A DNA stretch of 64,000 nt, taken from assembly GCA_001600455.1 (NCBI GenBank), contig BCKC01000011.1:62001-126000 (forward strand). The letters are read 5' to 3'. This stretch comes from Endocalyx cinctus. Taxonomy: Eukaryota; Ascomycota; Sordariomycetes; Amphisphaeriales; Apiosporaceae. A model generated the notes under the pieces. That model was not told the origin of the DNA, searched no databases, and saw only the letters and a program-made list of their open reading frames with translations. The position numbers were made by a program, and so were the translations under genes. Below are positions 24,222 through 36,700 of the stretch, one piece after another; positions within the stretch are counted from its first letter, which is position 1; every line of letters starts with the position of its first letter.

Positions 24222-25171
24222 TGTCATTTTCTTCTTCTTTTCTTTCCCTCCTTCCTTATTGCGGTTTGCCACTTGTAATAAAATGCTTGCACGTTTTACC
24301 AAACTAATTTTCGATCAATCGGCTTCAGATTTTATGTTCTTCAAAGAGAACGACTGGGCACAGATGACTGTCCCGAGGAAAAGGTTGAAATAACTGGCTC
24401 TACTGGCAATATCTACAACGTCCACATTGAAAGACAATCCACTTGTACCTGTCCGCATGCCGTGCAAGGAAACCAGTGCAAACACATAATATATGCAAGT
24501 ACTTCCTCCTAAACTCCCGTCGCGTCCCTTCCTACTTTCCCCTCCCATATCCAATCCTTGTCGCAAACTATTTTTCACCAATGGAACTGACACCTCAGAC
24601 TACAGGTCATGTCGCGAGTTCTCCGCGCTCGCTTCAACCTGGTATATCAGCTCTCCTTGCTATCCAGCGAGCTGCGCATCATCTTCCATAGCGCGCCTCC
24701 TATCGAACCTCTAGCCGGAAAGGGTAAGGACGAGCAGCAGCAGAAGAACCGTAAGGCTATCGAAGGTGACTGCCCCATCTGCTTCATGCCCTTCGAGGAA
24801 GACGAAGGCGAGGAGTCCGAATCGATCGTCTTCTGCCGCGCCACTTGCGGCCAGAACATGCACAGGGACTGCTTCGCCACGTGGGCTTCCGTCAAGCGCA
24901 AGAGCTCCTACCGCGAGAAAGTTACCTGTCCTTGCTGCCGGAGCGAGTGGGATGAGGGGGATGATGATGGTTTGATTGGAAGAGCTAAAAATAACGGGGT
25001 CGTGACTTCGGATGGATATGTGAACATCGCTGATCAGCTTGGTATAAGTAGAGTGAGAGGTAGGTTTTTCTCTTTTTCTTTTCTTCCTGCTGGGCCTAAT
25101 TTATGATATACTAACTTATTGGGATAGACACCAGCACTTATAATCGTGGTCGCTACGGCCCCTGGTGGTAA
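23801..25171 (+). CDS. SWIM zinc-finger and RING-finger protein, putative E3 ligase
   Basis: Five exons: 23801-24039, 24116-24175, 24329-24494, 24606-25059 and 25128-25171, giving 320 residues. The N-terminus is disordered and basic with an NLS-like KPKKRKTK. A SWIM zinc finger with CxC...CxH spacing (CTCPHAVQGNQCKHIIY) follows, then a helical link (SRVLRARFNLVYQLSLL) and a RING-type finger: CPICFMPF, CGQNMHRDCFATW and CPCCRSEW. The protein ends STYNRGRYGPWW. SWIM+RING proteins are nuclear ubiquitin ligase candidates. Intron 2 contains a 37-base poly-C run, and intron 3 uses a GC donor (TAT|GCAAGT). This splicing is required to join the SWIM motif with VMSRVLRARF in frame. Confidence 0.85.
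24183..24219 (+). repeat. 37-base poly-C run inside an intron
   Basis: An uninterrupted run of 37 C on the coding strand, 6 bases downstream of the intron 2 donor (24176) of the SWIM/RING gene. It is by far the longest homopolymer in the window. Length may be affected by sequencing. Confidence 0.95.
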
Positions 25172-26112
25172 AGCTCTGGTGCTTCCGTGGTTATTATCGC
25201 TCAATGGTTTTTTTCTGGGTGGAAATTGGGTCGGTGGAGTTGGACATCTCGTCCAGAATCAACTTGATGGATGCTATATTTATGCTTCGTCGCAATTCGT
25301 CATGTCTAATCATATGGAAAGACAAGATCTCCGTTGTCAAACCTGCCTATCAAGATGGAAAGCTGTGGCTAAGCATTGCGCTCGGTTCATCGCTGTCAAT
25401 GTCCACCATTAGCAGACGGCAATGAGATGTACTTTAGAATGGAAAGCTGATTGCCGATTCTCCCGAAGAGCTGTGAAAATATCGTAGGTGGGACGGACTG
25501 GAAATTTACCAGACAACTCGATCGCATTTCATTCATCTTGTTGTGATAGGCGAGTTCCCATCACAGTACAGGCGGATTAATAGGGAAGATATCCACTGGA
25601 GATATAAATGAGAGACAATCGAGCCAAGGCCTTCATGATATAGAATAGATCTGGTCTCGCCGCGAATCAAGACTACAGTGACTTTGTGTGATGTTTCTCT
25701 ACTAAACTAATGTTCAAATGTCGGGATACGGTTAGAGGTCTAATTGACGTCTTTGGATGATCTAACAATCGATGCACATATAAAAAAAGTAGAGAGCCTA
25801 TAAGAATAAGAATAAGAATAGAGGAAAAACTTATTTTGATATATATAGATATATTTCTTTCCACCCCACTTATCCTATAGAAGGTATATCCTATTTGAAT
25901 TCAGGTAATTTTTATCCTGAAACTTGTAGTAGTAAAAATATCATCTTTTCCAAAACGAAAAACAACCGCCCATCCCCTACCACCGCCCTTCCACTCCGCG
26001 CTATATAAAATAACAAAGTAATTCAAAGATTCGGTTCAGGCATCTTTCATAGGTACCCAAACTGTTAATATTTTAATAAAAAATTAGCGGCCCGACATAT
26101 CCTCTAATCCTT
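25172..26112. other. Convergent 3' intergenic region
   Basis: Between the SWIM/RING gene and SPT8. The 5' half keeps a fairly balanced composition, but open frames there are short and unrecognised. There is a small AAGAAT tandem repeat at 25802-25820. No gene is supported. Confidence 0.45.
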
Positions 26113-28422
26113 TTATGTCATGGCTTCGATCTCGTATCCTATCAAGACCTCCGTTGTCGTTCCTTCCCAGCCTCTGTTCCCGCCCGTGGACAGCATAAAG
26201 CGGCTGGACGGATCAATATAGAGGGAAGAGATGACGCCGGCGCGGGGGGGACCAGGTATGATGAGGAAAGGTGGGGGGGAATGCCTGGATTTGCCCGTCT
26301 TCGTCTCGTCTTCGGCCGAAGCGCGCAGGTCGTACAACCTGAGGATATCGTGCGAGGCGCAGACGATATGCCTACCGTTGACCATGCTGCGCACGCACGT
26401 GACCGGTCCGCTGCCCGCCGGCATCTTGAACACCCGCTCGGGCTGCCACCCGGGAAACCGGCCTCCCTTCGCGTTTCGCACGTCGAACTCTTCCACCGTG
26501 CCGTTGCGACGCCCCGCGTATATCCAGTTGCCGTCCGGAGACCAGCACGCGCCCATGCACCAGGGGGGTACGCCCGTGCGGTTCCCGATCCGCGCCGCCG
26601 GGTTGGGCATCCGCCGGTCCCATATTCGCAACGTGCCGTGGATAGAGGCCGAGAGGAAGGTGGTACCTGAAGTCTGAGACAGGTCATTTTGGGCCGGAGG
26701 CCCGGCGGCGAAGACGGTTGAGGGAGAAGTAGGATCCGTGCCCAGTTGGGCTGCCCCTTCTGGGCCTTGGGTAGAATTAGGAGCATTGCCTAAGCCATTA
26801 GTTGACTGAGATAAGTCTGTATTAAGCTCGGTAGGGAATGAGCTATTATTGTTGTTGTTGGTAGTATCGATGCCCGTGGTAGAAGACATTGAGAAATCGG
26901 GTATCGTGGGAAGAGAGGAGCCGTTGGTATCATTCGTGCTGTTCGGATGCAACGTATTGTCGTCGAAAACCGAGTCTAGATTACTATCACCGAACAAACC
27001 AGAGTCCTGCTGCGTTTGGCCTTGGGATTGAGTTAAGTCTCCGTCAGGTGGTTGTACGGCTGGCGCCGGACCGGATTCAGGATCAAAAGTACCCCCCGGG
27101 AGGGTATCGTCGCCCATGGGAACATCGCCGCCGTCGTGAGCCGAATCCTGCATCATAGCGCGGGAAAACTCGTTATCATCGTCGCCACCGAAGCCGCCCA
27201 TGCCGTCGTTATCGCCAAAAAGATCCGAGCCGCCCGTGGGGCTGCCGCCGAAGAGGCTGTCATTAGCCGGGCTTCCGTGACCATCTGGTGCGGTTAGGCT
27301 GCCATTCGTCATGGTGACCCCGTTCCCATTTAAGCCGATATCGCCTTTGGATTCATCCTTCATGTCAAGGCCTAGGCCGTCGTCAAGTCCAAAGTTGAAA
27401 TCCCCATTGGTACTAGGATGGCCGTTGTTACTAAAGAAGGTATCACTCGGCAGCGTCTCCTCGCTCGCCTCGGGGGGCACAAGTGCGCCGCCCATCGGCC
27501 TAGTTTCGATAGCCGAGATCTGACCACTGCCGTCGAATTGCCTCATAATTAGACCCGTATTTAAATCCCAATCGTATATATTTTTATCCCAACTTCCGCT
27601 CAGCACGCTGAACTCGTCCGAGGCTAGCGTGAGGACGCTCACGGCATTGGTGTGTTTCTGAAGACTGCAGATACGTTTTCCCTCGTCGTGCCGGACGCTT
27701 TGCAAATTTATTCCCCCGCTCTCGAGACCGGATAGTAGCCATAGCGCCCTAGAATGAACTGCTAGACTGTAGACAGGACTGCGAATCGGTTCCTCTTGTC
27801 GGGCCGAGGGAGGTTGAGGTTCCGCGTTGGCCCAGTAGGACGTCAAGACCCCTGCTTTAACGACAGAATCGACAAATGGATGACGCTGCGCGACTGTCAA
27901 TAAAGTCTTACCGTTGATGGTGGCTGGTCCATCATGCTTCCGGATATAACCGTCGCTACCGCCCGTTATCCAGTATCGCAAGTCGGGAGTGATGGCCATG
28001 CAGTTAATGCTCGTTGCCATGGGCGCAGCTATGGTGGGTACTATATCGAAAGTCCTCGCTTCAAGGTATTCTTTACGAACTTTGGGTTGCCACTTTGTCG
28101 TGGCTGTGGGCGAAGACCGAGCATCTGGTGTTGTCGATGTAGCGGCAGCGGCAGAATCTGTCGGGGCACCCGGCTGCTGCTCTTGACCCTCATCGTCATC
28201 ATCATCATGTTGGTCTTGATCATCTTCTTCCTCGTCTTCGTTATCATTGCCTTCTTCGTTGTCATTGTCATTGTCGTTATCGTTGTCATTGTCTTCGTCG
28301 TCGTCGTCGTGATCAGGATTATCATTGTCTTCCTCGGCATCGACATCGTGCATGGTTAGGTCGTCATCTTGTTCGTGCTCATTTTCTGAGCTCGCATTGG
28401 AATCGCGATCGTAATCATCCAT
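26113..28422 (-). CDS. SPT8: SAGA complex WD40 subunit SPT8
   Basis: Single exon of 769 codons. Residues 1-80 are an extreme Asp/Glu/Asn tract (DNDNDNDNDNDNEEGNDNED type). The WD40 part starts with the diagnostic RTFDIVPTIAAPMATSINCM, then WITGGSDGYIRKHD, VLSGSWDKNIYDWDLNTG, and after a long Gly/Asn/Asp-rich disordered insert continues with FLSASIHGTLRIWDRRMPNP and NWIYAGRRNGTVEEFDVRN. This layout of an acidic N-terminus and a propeller split by a disordered loop is that of SPT8, which contacts TBP within the SAGA transcription coactivator. The complete blades, stop and start argue that the gene is intact. Confidence 0.95.
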   Translation of the reverse strand: MDDYDRDSNASSENEHEQDDDLTMHDVDAEEDNDNPDHDDDDEDNDNDNDNDNDNEEGNDNEDEEEDDQDQHDDDDDEGQEQQPGAPTDSAAAATSTTPDARSSPTATTKWQPKVRKEYLEARTFDIVPTIAAPMATSINCMAITPDLRYWITGGSDGYIRKHDGPATINGKTLLTVAQRHPFVDSVVKAGVLTSYWANAEPQPPSARQEEPIRSPVYSLAVHSRALWLLSGLESGGINLQSVRHDEGKRICSLQKHTNAVSVLTLASDEFSVLSGSWDKNIYDWDLNTGLIMRQFDGSGQISAIETRPMGGALVPPEASEETLPSDTFFSNNGHPSTNGDFNFGLDDGLGLDMKDESKGDIGLNGNGVTMTNGSLTAPDGHGSPANDSLFGGSPTGGSDLFGDNDGMGGFGGDDDNEFSRAMMQDSAHDGGDVPMGDDTLPGGTFDPESGPAPAVQPPDGDLTQSQGQTQQDSGLFGDSNLDSVFDDNTLHPNSTNDTNGSSLPTIPDFSMSSTTGIDTTNNNNNSSFPTELNTDLSQSTNGLGNAPNSTQGPEGAAQLGTDPTSPSTVFAAGPPAQNDLSQTSGTTFLSASIHGTLRIWDRRMPNPAARIGNRTGVPPWCMGACWSPDGNWIYAGRRNGTVEEFDVRNAKGGRFPGWQPERVFKMPAGSGPVTCVRSMVNGRHIVCASHDILRLYDLRASAEDETKTGKSRHSPPPFLIIPGPPRAGVISSLYIDPSSRFMLSTGGNRGWEGTTTEVLIGYEIEAMT
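28250..28320 (-). repeat. Asp/Asn coding trinucleotide repeat
   Basis: Tandem GAC/AAT-type hexamers (plus strand GTCATT/GTCGTT repeats) coding for alternating Asp-Asn in the SPT8 N-terminus. Low-complexity acidic repeat, in frame. Confidence 0.8.
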
Positions 28423-29313
28423 GTTGAATAGTCTGCAATGGCATACGCGTTAAGGCGATCAACAGACAGAGAATGAGTAAAGATGGAGAGAGGCGCGAGA
28501 TGTTAGGTTAACGTATAGAGCATGACGATATGGAGATACAGTAAACCATGATTATCCAAAAGAGTCAAAAAATTTGAAAGTAGATATGAATTATTTACAA
28601 TAGAGTATAAACTAATAATTGAATGATTAGAACGGAGTGAATGAAAGTTGTCTATTAACTTAATATGAAGCCGAGCAGGTTAATCATCAACTTCTTAGAA
28701 TTTTTGTGAGAATCCAATTGAGCTTAATCTAACCGTCTAACCTTAGATACCAGCCAGCTTGCCAGCTTACGTCTAATGCCAAGCCACTGATGATTACCGC
28801 TAGAGGCCGACAGCCCACCTAGGGATACCTTGTAAGGTTTGTTTTAACCAACTGAACCAATTCAACTTTATAGTGTGTTATAAGCTTATCAGGTACTCCC
28901 CTACCAACCTATAAAAGGTGCCAGTGGTGCGTAATTGTACTAATTGTTAAAGCATTTAGCACTTATAATACCAAGTATTCAGTACCTACCTACCTGGTAC
29001 TATGTCTACCTGTACGTACATTGTACGGCACTATGCAGCGGCAGAGCGGGTAAGCACGTAAACAACAGCCTTATCAATTTGAGAATGACCTCAATTTCTT
29101 TTTTCCCTTTTTTAAATCATGGCATTATCAATTTTTCTAGCAATAATAGTACATAGCTAAGATTCTTGTTATCAATGAGAATCAGAACCAATAGCTCCTC
29201 CTTAAAAAAAGGGTTTCTTTATACCATCGTACTTGACTCTAGAAAACCGCGATCCAAAGCAGATAACTACTATTCAACCCTCGATGAAAATGATTCCTTA
29301 GCCCAGTTTCATT
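28423..29313. other. Intergenic region upstream of SPT8
   Basis: AT-rich, about 0.9 kb. Contains a TACCTACCTACCTGGTAC / TACCTGTACGTACA palindromic cluster at 28981-29025. No gene supported. Confidence 0.45.
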
Positions 29314-32300
29314 TTAGAATTCAATGAGATTTTGACCCTGTCCATCATCTATATTGACTTCCATGTTGTTTGTGAGTGACAGTTCGCTCGAAATCTGCTG
29401 TGAAGATTGGTCGATAGGATCGTTCAGGTCAATCACGTGTTCAGGCAATTTATCCGTCTGGGAGTGAGCATCGACTGATTGATCAAACGGACCAACTTCG
29501 GTCATCTCATTCGATACTCCAAGGTTATCAAGAGTAGGAAAATCAAGACTACTCTGAAAGTGTTCAAGGAATTCATCATTATCGGAACATTCGAATGATC
29601 CTGAAGGGTCGTCAATTAGCGAGAACTCTCGTCGTTGTTGGTTATGCATGGAGGAGTTGTCGTCGTCGAACTGTAATAGGTCTTCGTTGGTCATAAGAGG
29701 GTTAATACTGCCAAGTCTCGGAGATAGATCAGATTCACCTATGCTGTCGTCTCCGCTGACATAAAGTGGATTACCAATGGCTCGAGACATATTGTTAGCA
29801 TTTTGAGTCTGGGTGGGAACGATGGTTGCGGCATCTGTAGTGCTTCGAGCCTGAGGATGAGCCAACCTCTCTCCGTAGCTGTGGCTATCTAGGTCGATGA
29901 GGGGCTCGGGTTCCTCTATTTCATGGACCTCGCCGTTGGTATATGGTTGTCTAGGTGAACCGGAGCTGCTGGCAAACCCATTACTGCTTGAAGAAACACC
30001 TTCTGCCACCTTCCGCTTCCCATTCCTAGTCAACGTCACCGACCGAAATATATCCTCGATGGGGGAACCCTGCAAAGATTGAATAGGCTCTCCAATGTTG
30101 ACCAGCTCGTTCATATTCTCATCTTTTCGTCGACGTTCCTCTAGTAAGCGCCTATCTTCCTCGACTGGATTGAAATTATTCCAGATCTCGGAACTTTGCG
30201 AATTCATGGCTCTACGATTTGAGAGTGGTGCTGTCCCTCTTCTCGGTTGGCTGAGGCGACCATTGACGTATCCCGTTCCTCCTCGTCGTCCTCGAGACCC
30301 ATTATGTCCACCATGGCGGTAGCTAATTGTCCGAGAATTTATAAATGCGCTGTTCTGATGCTGAGGAATGGGAGTTTGTTGAGTCATGGAACCTTGCGGC
30401 ATTACGTTTCTGCGCGCACTCATGGGTGGGCCGGAAGTCTGCTGTTGTGAGTTCATTTGCATCGTCATCCAGGTTGAACAACTGCATCTGCACGGGTCTC
30501 CGCAGACTGATTGGCAACCGTGGTTACATGAGAGAATTCTCTGGCAAGGCTCTTTGCAGATGAGATGTTTGTGTTCCACCCTGTCAAAATATCTGTCAGC
30601 TATCATCATCACATCACAGATTTAAACGATTCACCGAGCTCTACACAGAAAATTAACCGTCCGACTTAGAAAATACAACTTACCAATGACAGTTACGTGG
30701 ACATCGATGTCCGCAACTCAACGTTTCACCGCAGGGAAGAGAGCAACCGCCTTGATAGGCAAACCAGTCTTCCGGGTGGGTTATCCAGCTGGTGTTTCCG
30801 TGTTTTTGGCATGTGATGGGTAGACGTGAATCATCTCCGTACCGGTTCTGTCCTGCGAAGACCAATGCTACTCGGCCCCACATGTCCCACGCATCTCCTG
30901 ATTTCATCAAGTTTATCATGTTACCGAATATGTAGAAACCTCGACGTGCCCGACTGATAGACACGACTCCACGATTGCTGTCACGGAGGAAACCAGCTCG
31001 ATGCGGGCCACAGGGACCTCCGCTCCGTACCAATGATAATATTACGATATCGTTCTCTTCTCCTTGGTACGAATCTACCGTTTGAACGCTGATGAGGCTG
31101 CTCTGGGTCGCATCTAACTTCTTCCTCGCCCCTGTGAGTATTTTCTTCCGTTGTCCTCGATAGAAGGTGAGGACAGTAATCTGAGAAGGTTCCACTCCGT
31201 TCATCATAAGATAGTCAATAAATCCAACAATCATTTCCGCTTCGAGGATATTATACTTGCTGAAGTTCTCATCTGTTCCCTCGCACCACGTGTGATGAAA
31301 CACGAACGAATCAACAGCCATACCAGGCACGGGAGGTCGAACATCTGTTCTAGTCACTATGGGGTGATCCTGTAATGTCGGGTAGAATGGGTTGAGGACC
31401 TCTCGTAGAGCTGGAATCATTCTGCGCTGCATATTGAGTATGGAGAAGGGCATGTTAAGCTTGATAAGCCGCTCGAACATAGAAACACGTAAGAAGAAAG
31501 GCGCATCAGACAGACTAGTAATATCGGTACTTGGTGCCATCTGCTGATGGTCACCAACAAGGATAAGTTGCTGGAGTGATCCGTATAAAGCTGAAAGAAT
31601 ATTGGCTTCGCGGGTTTCTGCTGCTTCTTCGATGAGCATAGTGCGTGGCTGGAGGGCTGCAAGTAAACCGCGGTACTTGCATAGACCGGTGGTAGTACAT
31701 CCGATAATCTCGACTTTGGAGGCCTTCACGCATTGCGTATCTTTGTACCATCGGTTGATTTTGAGGTTTTTACAAACACGCAGGTTCTGAGATAGAATAC
31801 GGCAAAGCTCGGGGGCACTTAAGCGAAGCAATTCCCTGCGCCAGTGTTGGTAGACGGCGCCACGGAACTCCGTCTTTATTTCCCAAAGATTGGACTTACG
31901 GAGCTCTCGGCGCACCATAAGATCGTTTTCCGTCAGATTGTCGGGGTTCGTTGCGGTCCAGAGCTCCTTGATGGGAATCCACTTGCCCTCGACACGTCCC
32001 ATTTTCTGGTCTTCATCTATAATGCAGTCGTCGAGCTCCATATCATAGTCCTCTGCATCCAAATCCGTCGCATCGTCATCCTCCAGAGTGTCGAAGAGCG
32101 GAGTATCGGAATTCAAAGAAGGTACCTCGGTTATCTTATCTCCGAGCCACCAGCGGAGAGAAATCATCTTCTTGTTACCTGGGAACGTAGTCGATTCATC
32201 GGCATTAACCCATTCTTCATCTTGACGCAGAGATAACAATTGCTCCTTTGATATAATTTTGTGGTTGTGGAGGACGTCGGGGTTTAATATCGTTCCTGGA

Positions 32301-33780
32301 AAGACATCTTCGACCAGCTTTCCAAACTCGGTAATACTCTTTTTACGCGCTGCTTCGAAATTTCTATAGTCACGATCGCCTCGATTGCCGGCTTGATCAT
32401 TCATTCGCTGTCGTAAATTGAACATGCTATAGTTCTTGATGGTCTCGTTCTGAGTTCGGCCACCGAGACGCACGACCTTGTATTGGAGACCAATGAGCTG
32501 CGTAAGTATCTGGTCAACGGCGTGATTTGTCTGAGCCGCAACGATAATCACGTTACTTCCTTGCTTTTGACTTCCTAAGAGGATCTGAAGAGCCTGAACA
32601 GAGGTAAAAGTTTTTCCAGTTCCGGGGGGACCTTGAACAATGGCTAACTCCTTGGTAATGATGCGATGAACAGCATCAAGCTGGGAACTATCAAGGCTGG
32701 TATAAGGTTTTAGCATAGCATCTATACCGTCCATAATATTCTGACTGGAGAGACCTTTGCGGATTTTAGTCAACTCCTTCTCATATTCCACTCTATTCGC
32801 GACGTTGGAGTGAGGAAGGTGATGAATCAAAGAACTAAGATTCATCCGAGGATTTTTGCAAACGAACTTGGCTGGAAGATCACTCTTGTCGGCCTGAACC
32901 AAGTATTTATCTAGGGTGGTATCCGTACGAGCGACATGTTGGAGACCCACAAGACTGTGTCTGACAGCTTCGAAGTAACCGACGCGTGACTCAATCATGA
33001 TAAGCTCGGCCGTCGGATCAACTACAGCATCGTTCATGTGAGCCCATTGGATTTGAATGCTAGGTAGATTGTGCTCGAGACTATCGGATATAGAGTGGTC
33101 GGCCACCACAGCCGGAAGACAGATGGTCTTAAATTGATCCTTGGCAGTAGTGATGGCAAGGAGAGTGCCGGTGGTCAGGCGCCGTGTATGGACCCAGCGG
33201 ATTCGTTTCCCCGACCTTTCAGTGGAAAATTGGACGCGGCAAAATGGCCCAAGTCGAGTCATAAGATAACCTTGTACGTATACCTAGAAGAGTGAATATT
33301 AGACATCGATAAGTATAATAATAAGCGAGGAAGCGAATAAATAGATAGTTTTACTTTGGTATAAATACAGGTATCATCATCGTCCATCATCTGAGGGTTT
33401 TCACGAAATTTCTTAATGGCAAATCGCAACATGGTTACTGCCTCTTCCCGTTGGAGTCGATAATGAGTTTCTAAGTAGGTTCCTTTATCCGACCAAGGTT
33501 CTTGCCATTTGTTTGGCATTAAATTATCGTGAATCTGCTGGGAGTCCTTGGGATTCGACCAGTCGGGGTTGAGATCTCTGGCCGTGGGGATCTCGGGATA
33601 GGAGAGCCACCCTGAAGCCTTACCGGTTTCATGATTAACGTGGCGCTGGATAATCTCCAGCTCGTGCTAGAAATATATTGTCAGAAATATAGGTAATAGT
33701 CACGAGTGTAATCTATAGGGCACGACAAAGTAGATACTTACATGGGACTGAGCCAGCCGGGATGAGTTTACGCCCTCCAT
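29314..33780 (-). CDS. NFX1-type zinc-finger SF1 helicase (ZNFX1/Hrr1-like)
   Basis: Four exons: 33780-33742, 33666-33355, 33283-30684 and 30580-29314, giving 1405 residues. All joins keep frame; the first exon codes for only 13 residues. An SF1 helicase core starts after a beta-barrel-like region: Walker A at about residue 335 (VQGPPGTGKTFTS), motif II IEEAAE, VQTVDSYQGEENDIVILSLVRS and a C-terminal SRARRGFYIFGN motif. After the core come NFX1-type Cys/His fingers (CSLPCGETLSCGHRCPRNCHW and CKEPCQRILSCNHGCQSVCG). The last 350 residues are disordered. This is the architecture of ZNFX1 and fission-yeast Hrr1, which act in RNA-directed silencing with RNA-dependent RNA polymerase. Fewer fingers are present than in animal ZNFX1. 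Confidence 0.88.
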
Positions 33781-36700
33781 TTGGATGGGCTAGAGTAGGT
33801 CGTAACTAAATTTGGTTAGTTCAGTTGACGAGGTAGGTGGGAATAAATAGCTTTCAGGTACAGGAGAACGAATGAGGTGAAGAAAAAAAGGAAAAAATAA
33901 AGAAAGAAGTGGGAAGAAAAAAAGGAATAGAAAGAAAGGAAAGGAAAAAAAAAGAGAGTATAAAGTAGGTATTTATGATATAATCAGAAAAGAATTAGAG
34001 AAAATTTAAGGGTGGACGCGATGTTGTTGATCTAGGCGAGAAGAAATAGGCGGGATGAGGTAGTTGTAGAGAACTGCCTTTCCTTATATTTTACCTCAGT
34101 CTACCCTATTCTATTATTAGTAGACTCATCCATATAACCATAATAATAAAACAATAGAGATAATACTCACTTATTTCTGAATAGGGCACAGGCTGTGTCT
34201 ATGAACCTGTCTTGAGACCGGAAGGAGAGAATGTGTTATGATGAGAAAGGTGAAGGAAAATAGAAACGAGGGGAATTTTGTGGGAGGAGAGATTGAGAGA
34301 AGTAGAAGATTAAAAACACACCCGAGGAGCTCTGAAGGTTATTTTTTAGGTGTCGTAATTGCCAGTATTAAAGGAAAGAGTGATTACGAGACGGAATGAA
34401 AGAGTGGTAAGTTTATTTGGGAGGTTTCCTAATATGACATTTCATAACATTAGACAAGTAAGTACTTAGGTACCTAACTAACGTATCAAATGGCAGGTAC
34501 ACACGTACCTAAGTCAACAATACTTTCAAGTACACTCATGCCCGTGAACCCCGTGGGCCTAGGTATATGAGGTATGCAGCTGATTGAAGGTAAACAGTGC
34601 AGTAAAGTAAGAAAATATATGGACGATCCCAAAAGGTTAAAAGATTGATTGACCTGAAAGGTTTCATTTCAAGAGACCCTAGAATTTCAATAATCACAAT
34701 GTGAAAAACTTCAAGTCTCCGCCTTTCTTCTCGATTAACGTGTAGAAAAAAAAAAGAAAAAAAAAAGAAAGACTGAAGAGGGTGTTTTGAGTATACCTGG
34801 TTTGAGTGAGGTTAGGATGATGATAATTTAGATGATAAGCATTACAGTAGATGCCTTCTTGATTGAAGAGTGGGAAGAGTGGGATTTGATGGTATAATAA
34901 AAGTTTGTTGGAAGTTAAACTGTGATATGTTCTTTGTTTGTTTTCATCGTAAATAAATTTTTATATTCAACAGATATTTACCACCTTCCTCATCTTTTAC
35001 CTATCCATAACTCTTTTACATCCCAAACATCGTAGTAACATACCAAACATGATAGTCCTGCTGGATGTAATGCAGCAACAACTGGGTTGTGAAAAAAATT
35101 CAAACTATATTTCTGTCAACCTTTTCTATCCATCAGCCATCGCGCTCAAACTACCCACGTATTCTGATCCTTCATTGCTGCATAAATACACAGTCAAGAT
35201 TGCCTAGATCCAAAAGATCGTAAAACAAAAAATAGAATTGACATATTGAAATATACTACCAGGGTATTAAAAATTTCATGAATTTATTATACCCGTAATA
35301 CATTATTACCAAAGATATTTCAGAGAGCACACAAATCACCACCACTTTAATAGTTTTGGTATTGGTCTCGCAGTGACAAACATAGCCTCCCTCACTACAC
35401 CAATCTTTCCGCTCATAGCCGTATATAAATTTGGACTGGAAGCGAATATACATAAACAATATGTGCTCGCTACAAGTACTCGCTATAGGTAGTTATTGGC
35501 TATTACGATTAGGCATACAACAACTCCTCTAGTAGAGATGGCTATCTCTCAATCGCTGAAGCTATTTCATGACCTATCCATATAAAATGTACTTAGATGG
35601 GAATATTTTCTGCTCACATTTGCTTTGCGCTCAATACCATCTACGAAGGGGTACACCGGCTCTTCGAGCTAGACGGTACCTCCGAGGTGCTGCTTATCGA
35701 TGTCCCTAACGATAATGCCACTTGAAAGAGCGTGGTGCTGCTTGGATGTAACTTTTGGCACAGGCTCAACTTCATCGAGCTTCTGCCCACTCAGTTATCA
35801 CTTAATTATAGTGGCTACACCGGTCTATGCCATATCGTAAATGCATCATTGAGATGCTGCTGACTCCTCGCTCCCACGTAACTTCCTACGCCGCCTATTC
35901 AACTATAACCCAAACAAAAAGCGGCATGATCAAGAAATCATTTCGTATTATCTTCACTATTTAAACTAGACTGCCGTTTCCTAGTGTGAAAAGGGGCAAC
36001 GCAGTCTCTCGATGTAATTATACTGTAATTAGGTATAGAAAGTCAGCAATCAAAACCTGACCCCTCTGTTTTATTCAGATGCATATTCATGTTTTCCTAC
36101 AATGCGACCTTGGGTTTGCTGATTAGACCAAGTATCATTCCAAGTTAATATGTCCTTGTTCAGTTGTATCTCTTATTCCCTGCCGGGTACGAGGTTTCTC
36201 CTTAAAGGAACAGCAAAGCTAGGTAGCTTCCGCCACCGCTCGAATTATAGGGAGTAAAGCACGTAACACCAGAACACGTCGAGGAGTGTGCATCCATTAT
36301 ATTATTATATATATGAAGCGATACGCTCGTAGAAGATGGATGTGAAAGTGATTCATAAGCCTTTCACATACTATCAAGATTATACATGTATCACGCAGTT
36401 TTTACGACTCGAGGCATTACTACACAGATAATAACACAGCAAGGAACAGAAATTGCCTACCTAACCGCGAAGCCAGTAGCAGATTTATCGCTCATCTTGA
36501 AGGTTGTTTCGAGCCTGCTTAAGCAAGAGGGGGGGTGAACGCGCCCAGGCATCATTAACACTCGAGAATCCAAACGCCGAAAAAGTACCGAATAAGGGTA
36601 AAAAGGAGGATATGTGCAATATCTTCGTGTTTGTTCGCAGGATGAGAGAGTATAGAAGCCCATGCAGCCGTCCGATTGTCCGACGGGTTTAAAAAGGCAA

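Noticed and set aside
27934..28359. Frame rich in Val, Ile and Leu on the plus strand
   Set aside because: It is the reverse reading of the Asp/Asn repeat of SPT8; hydrophobicity is an artefact of the repeat.
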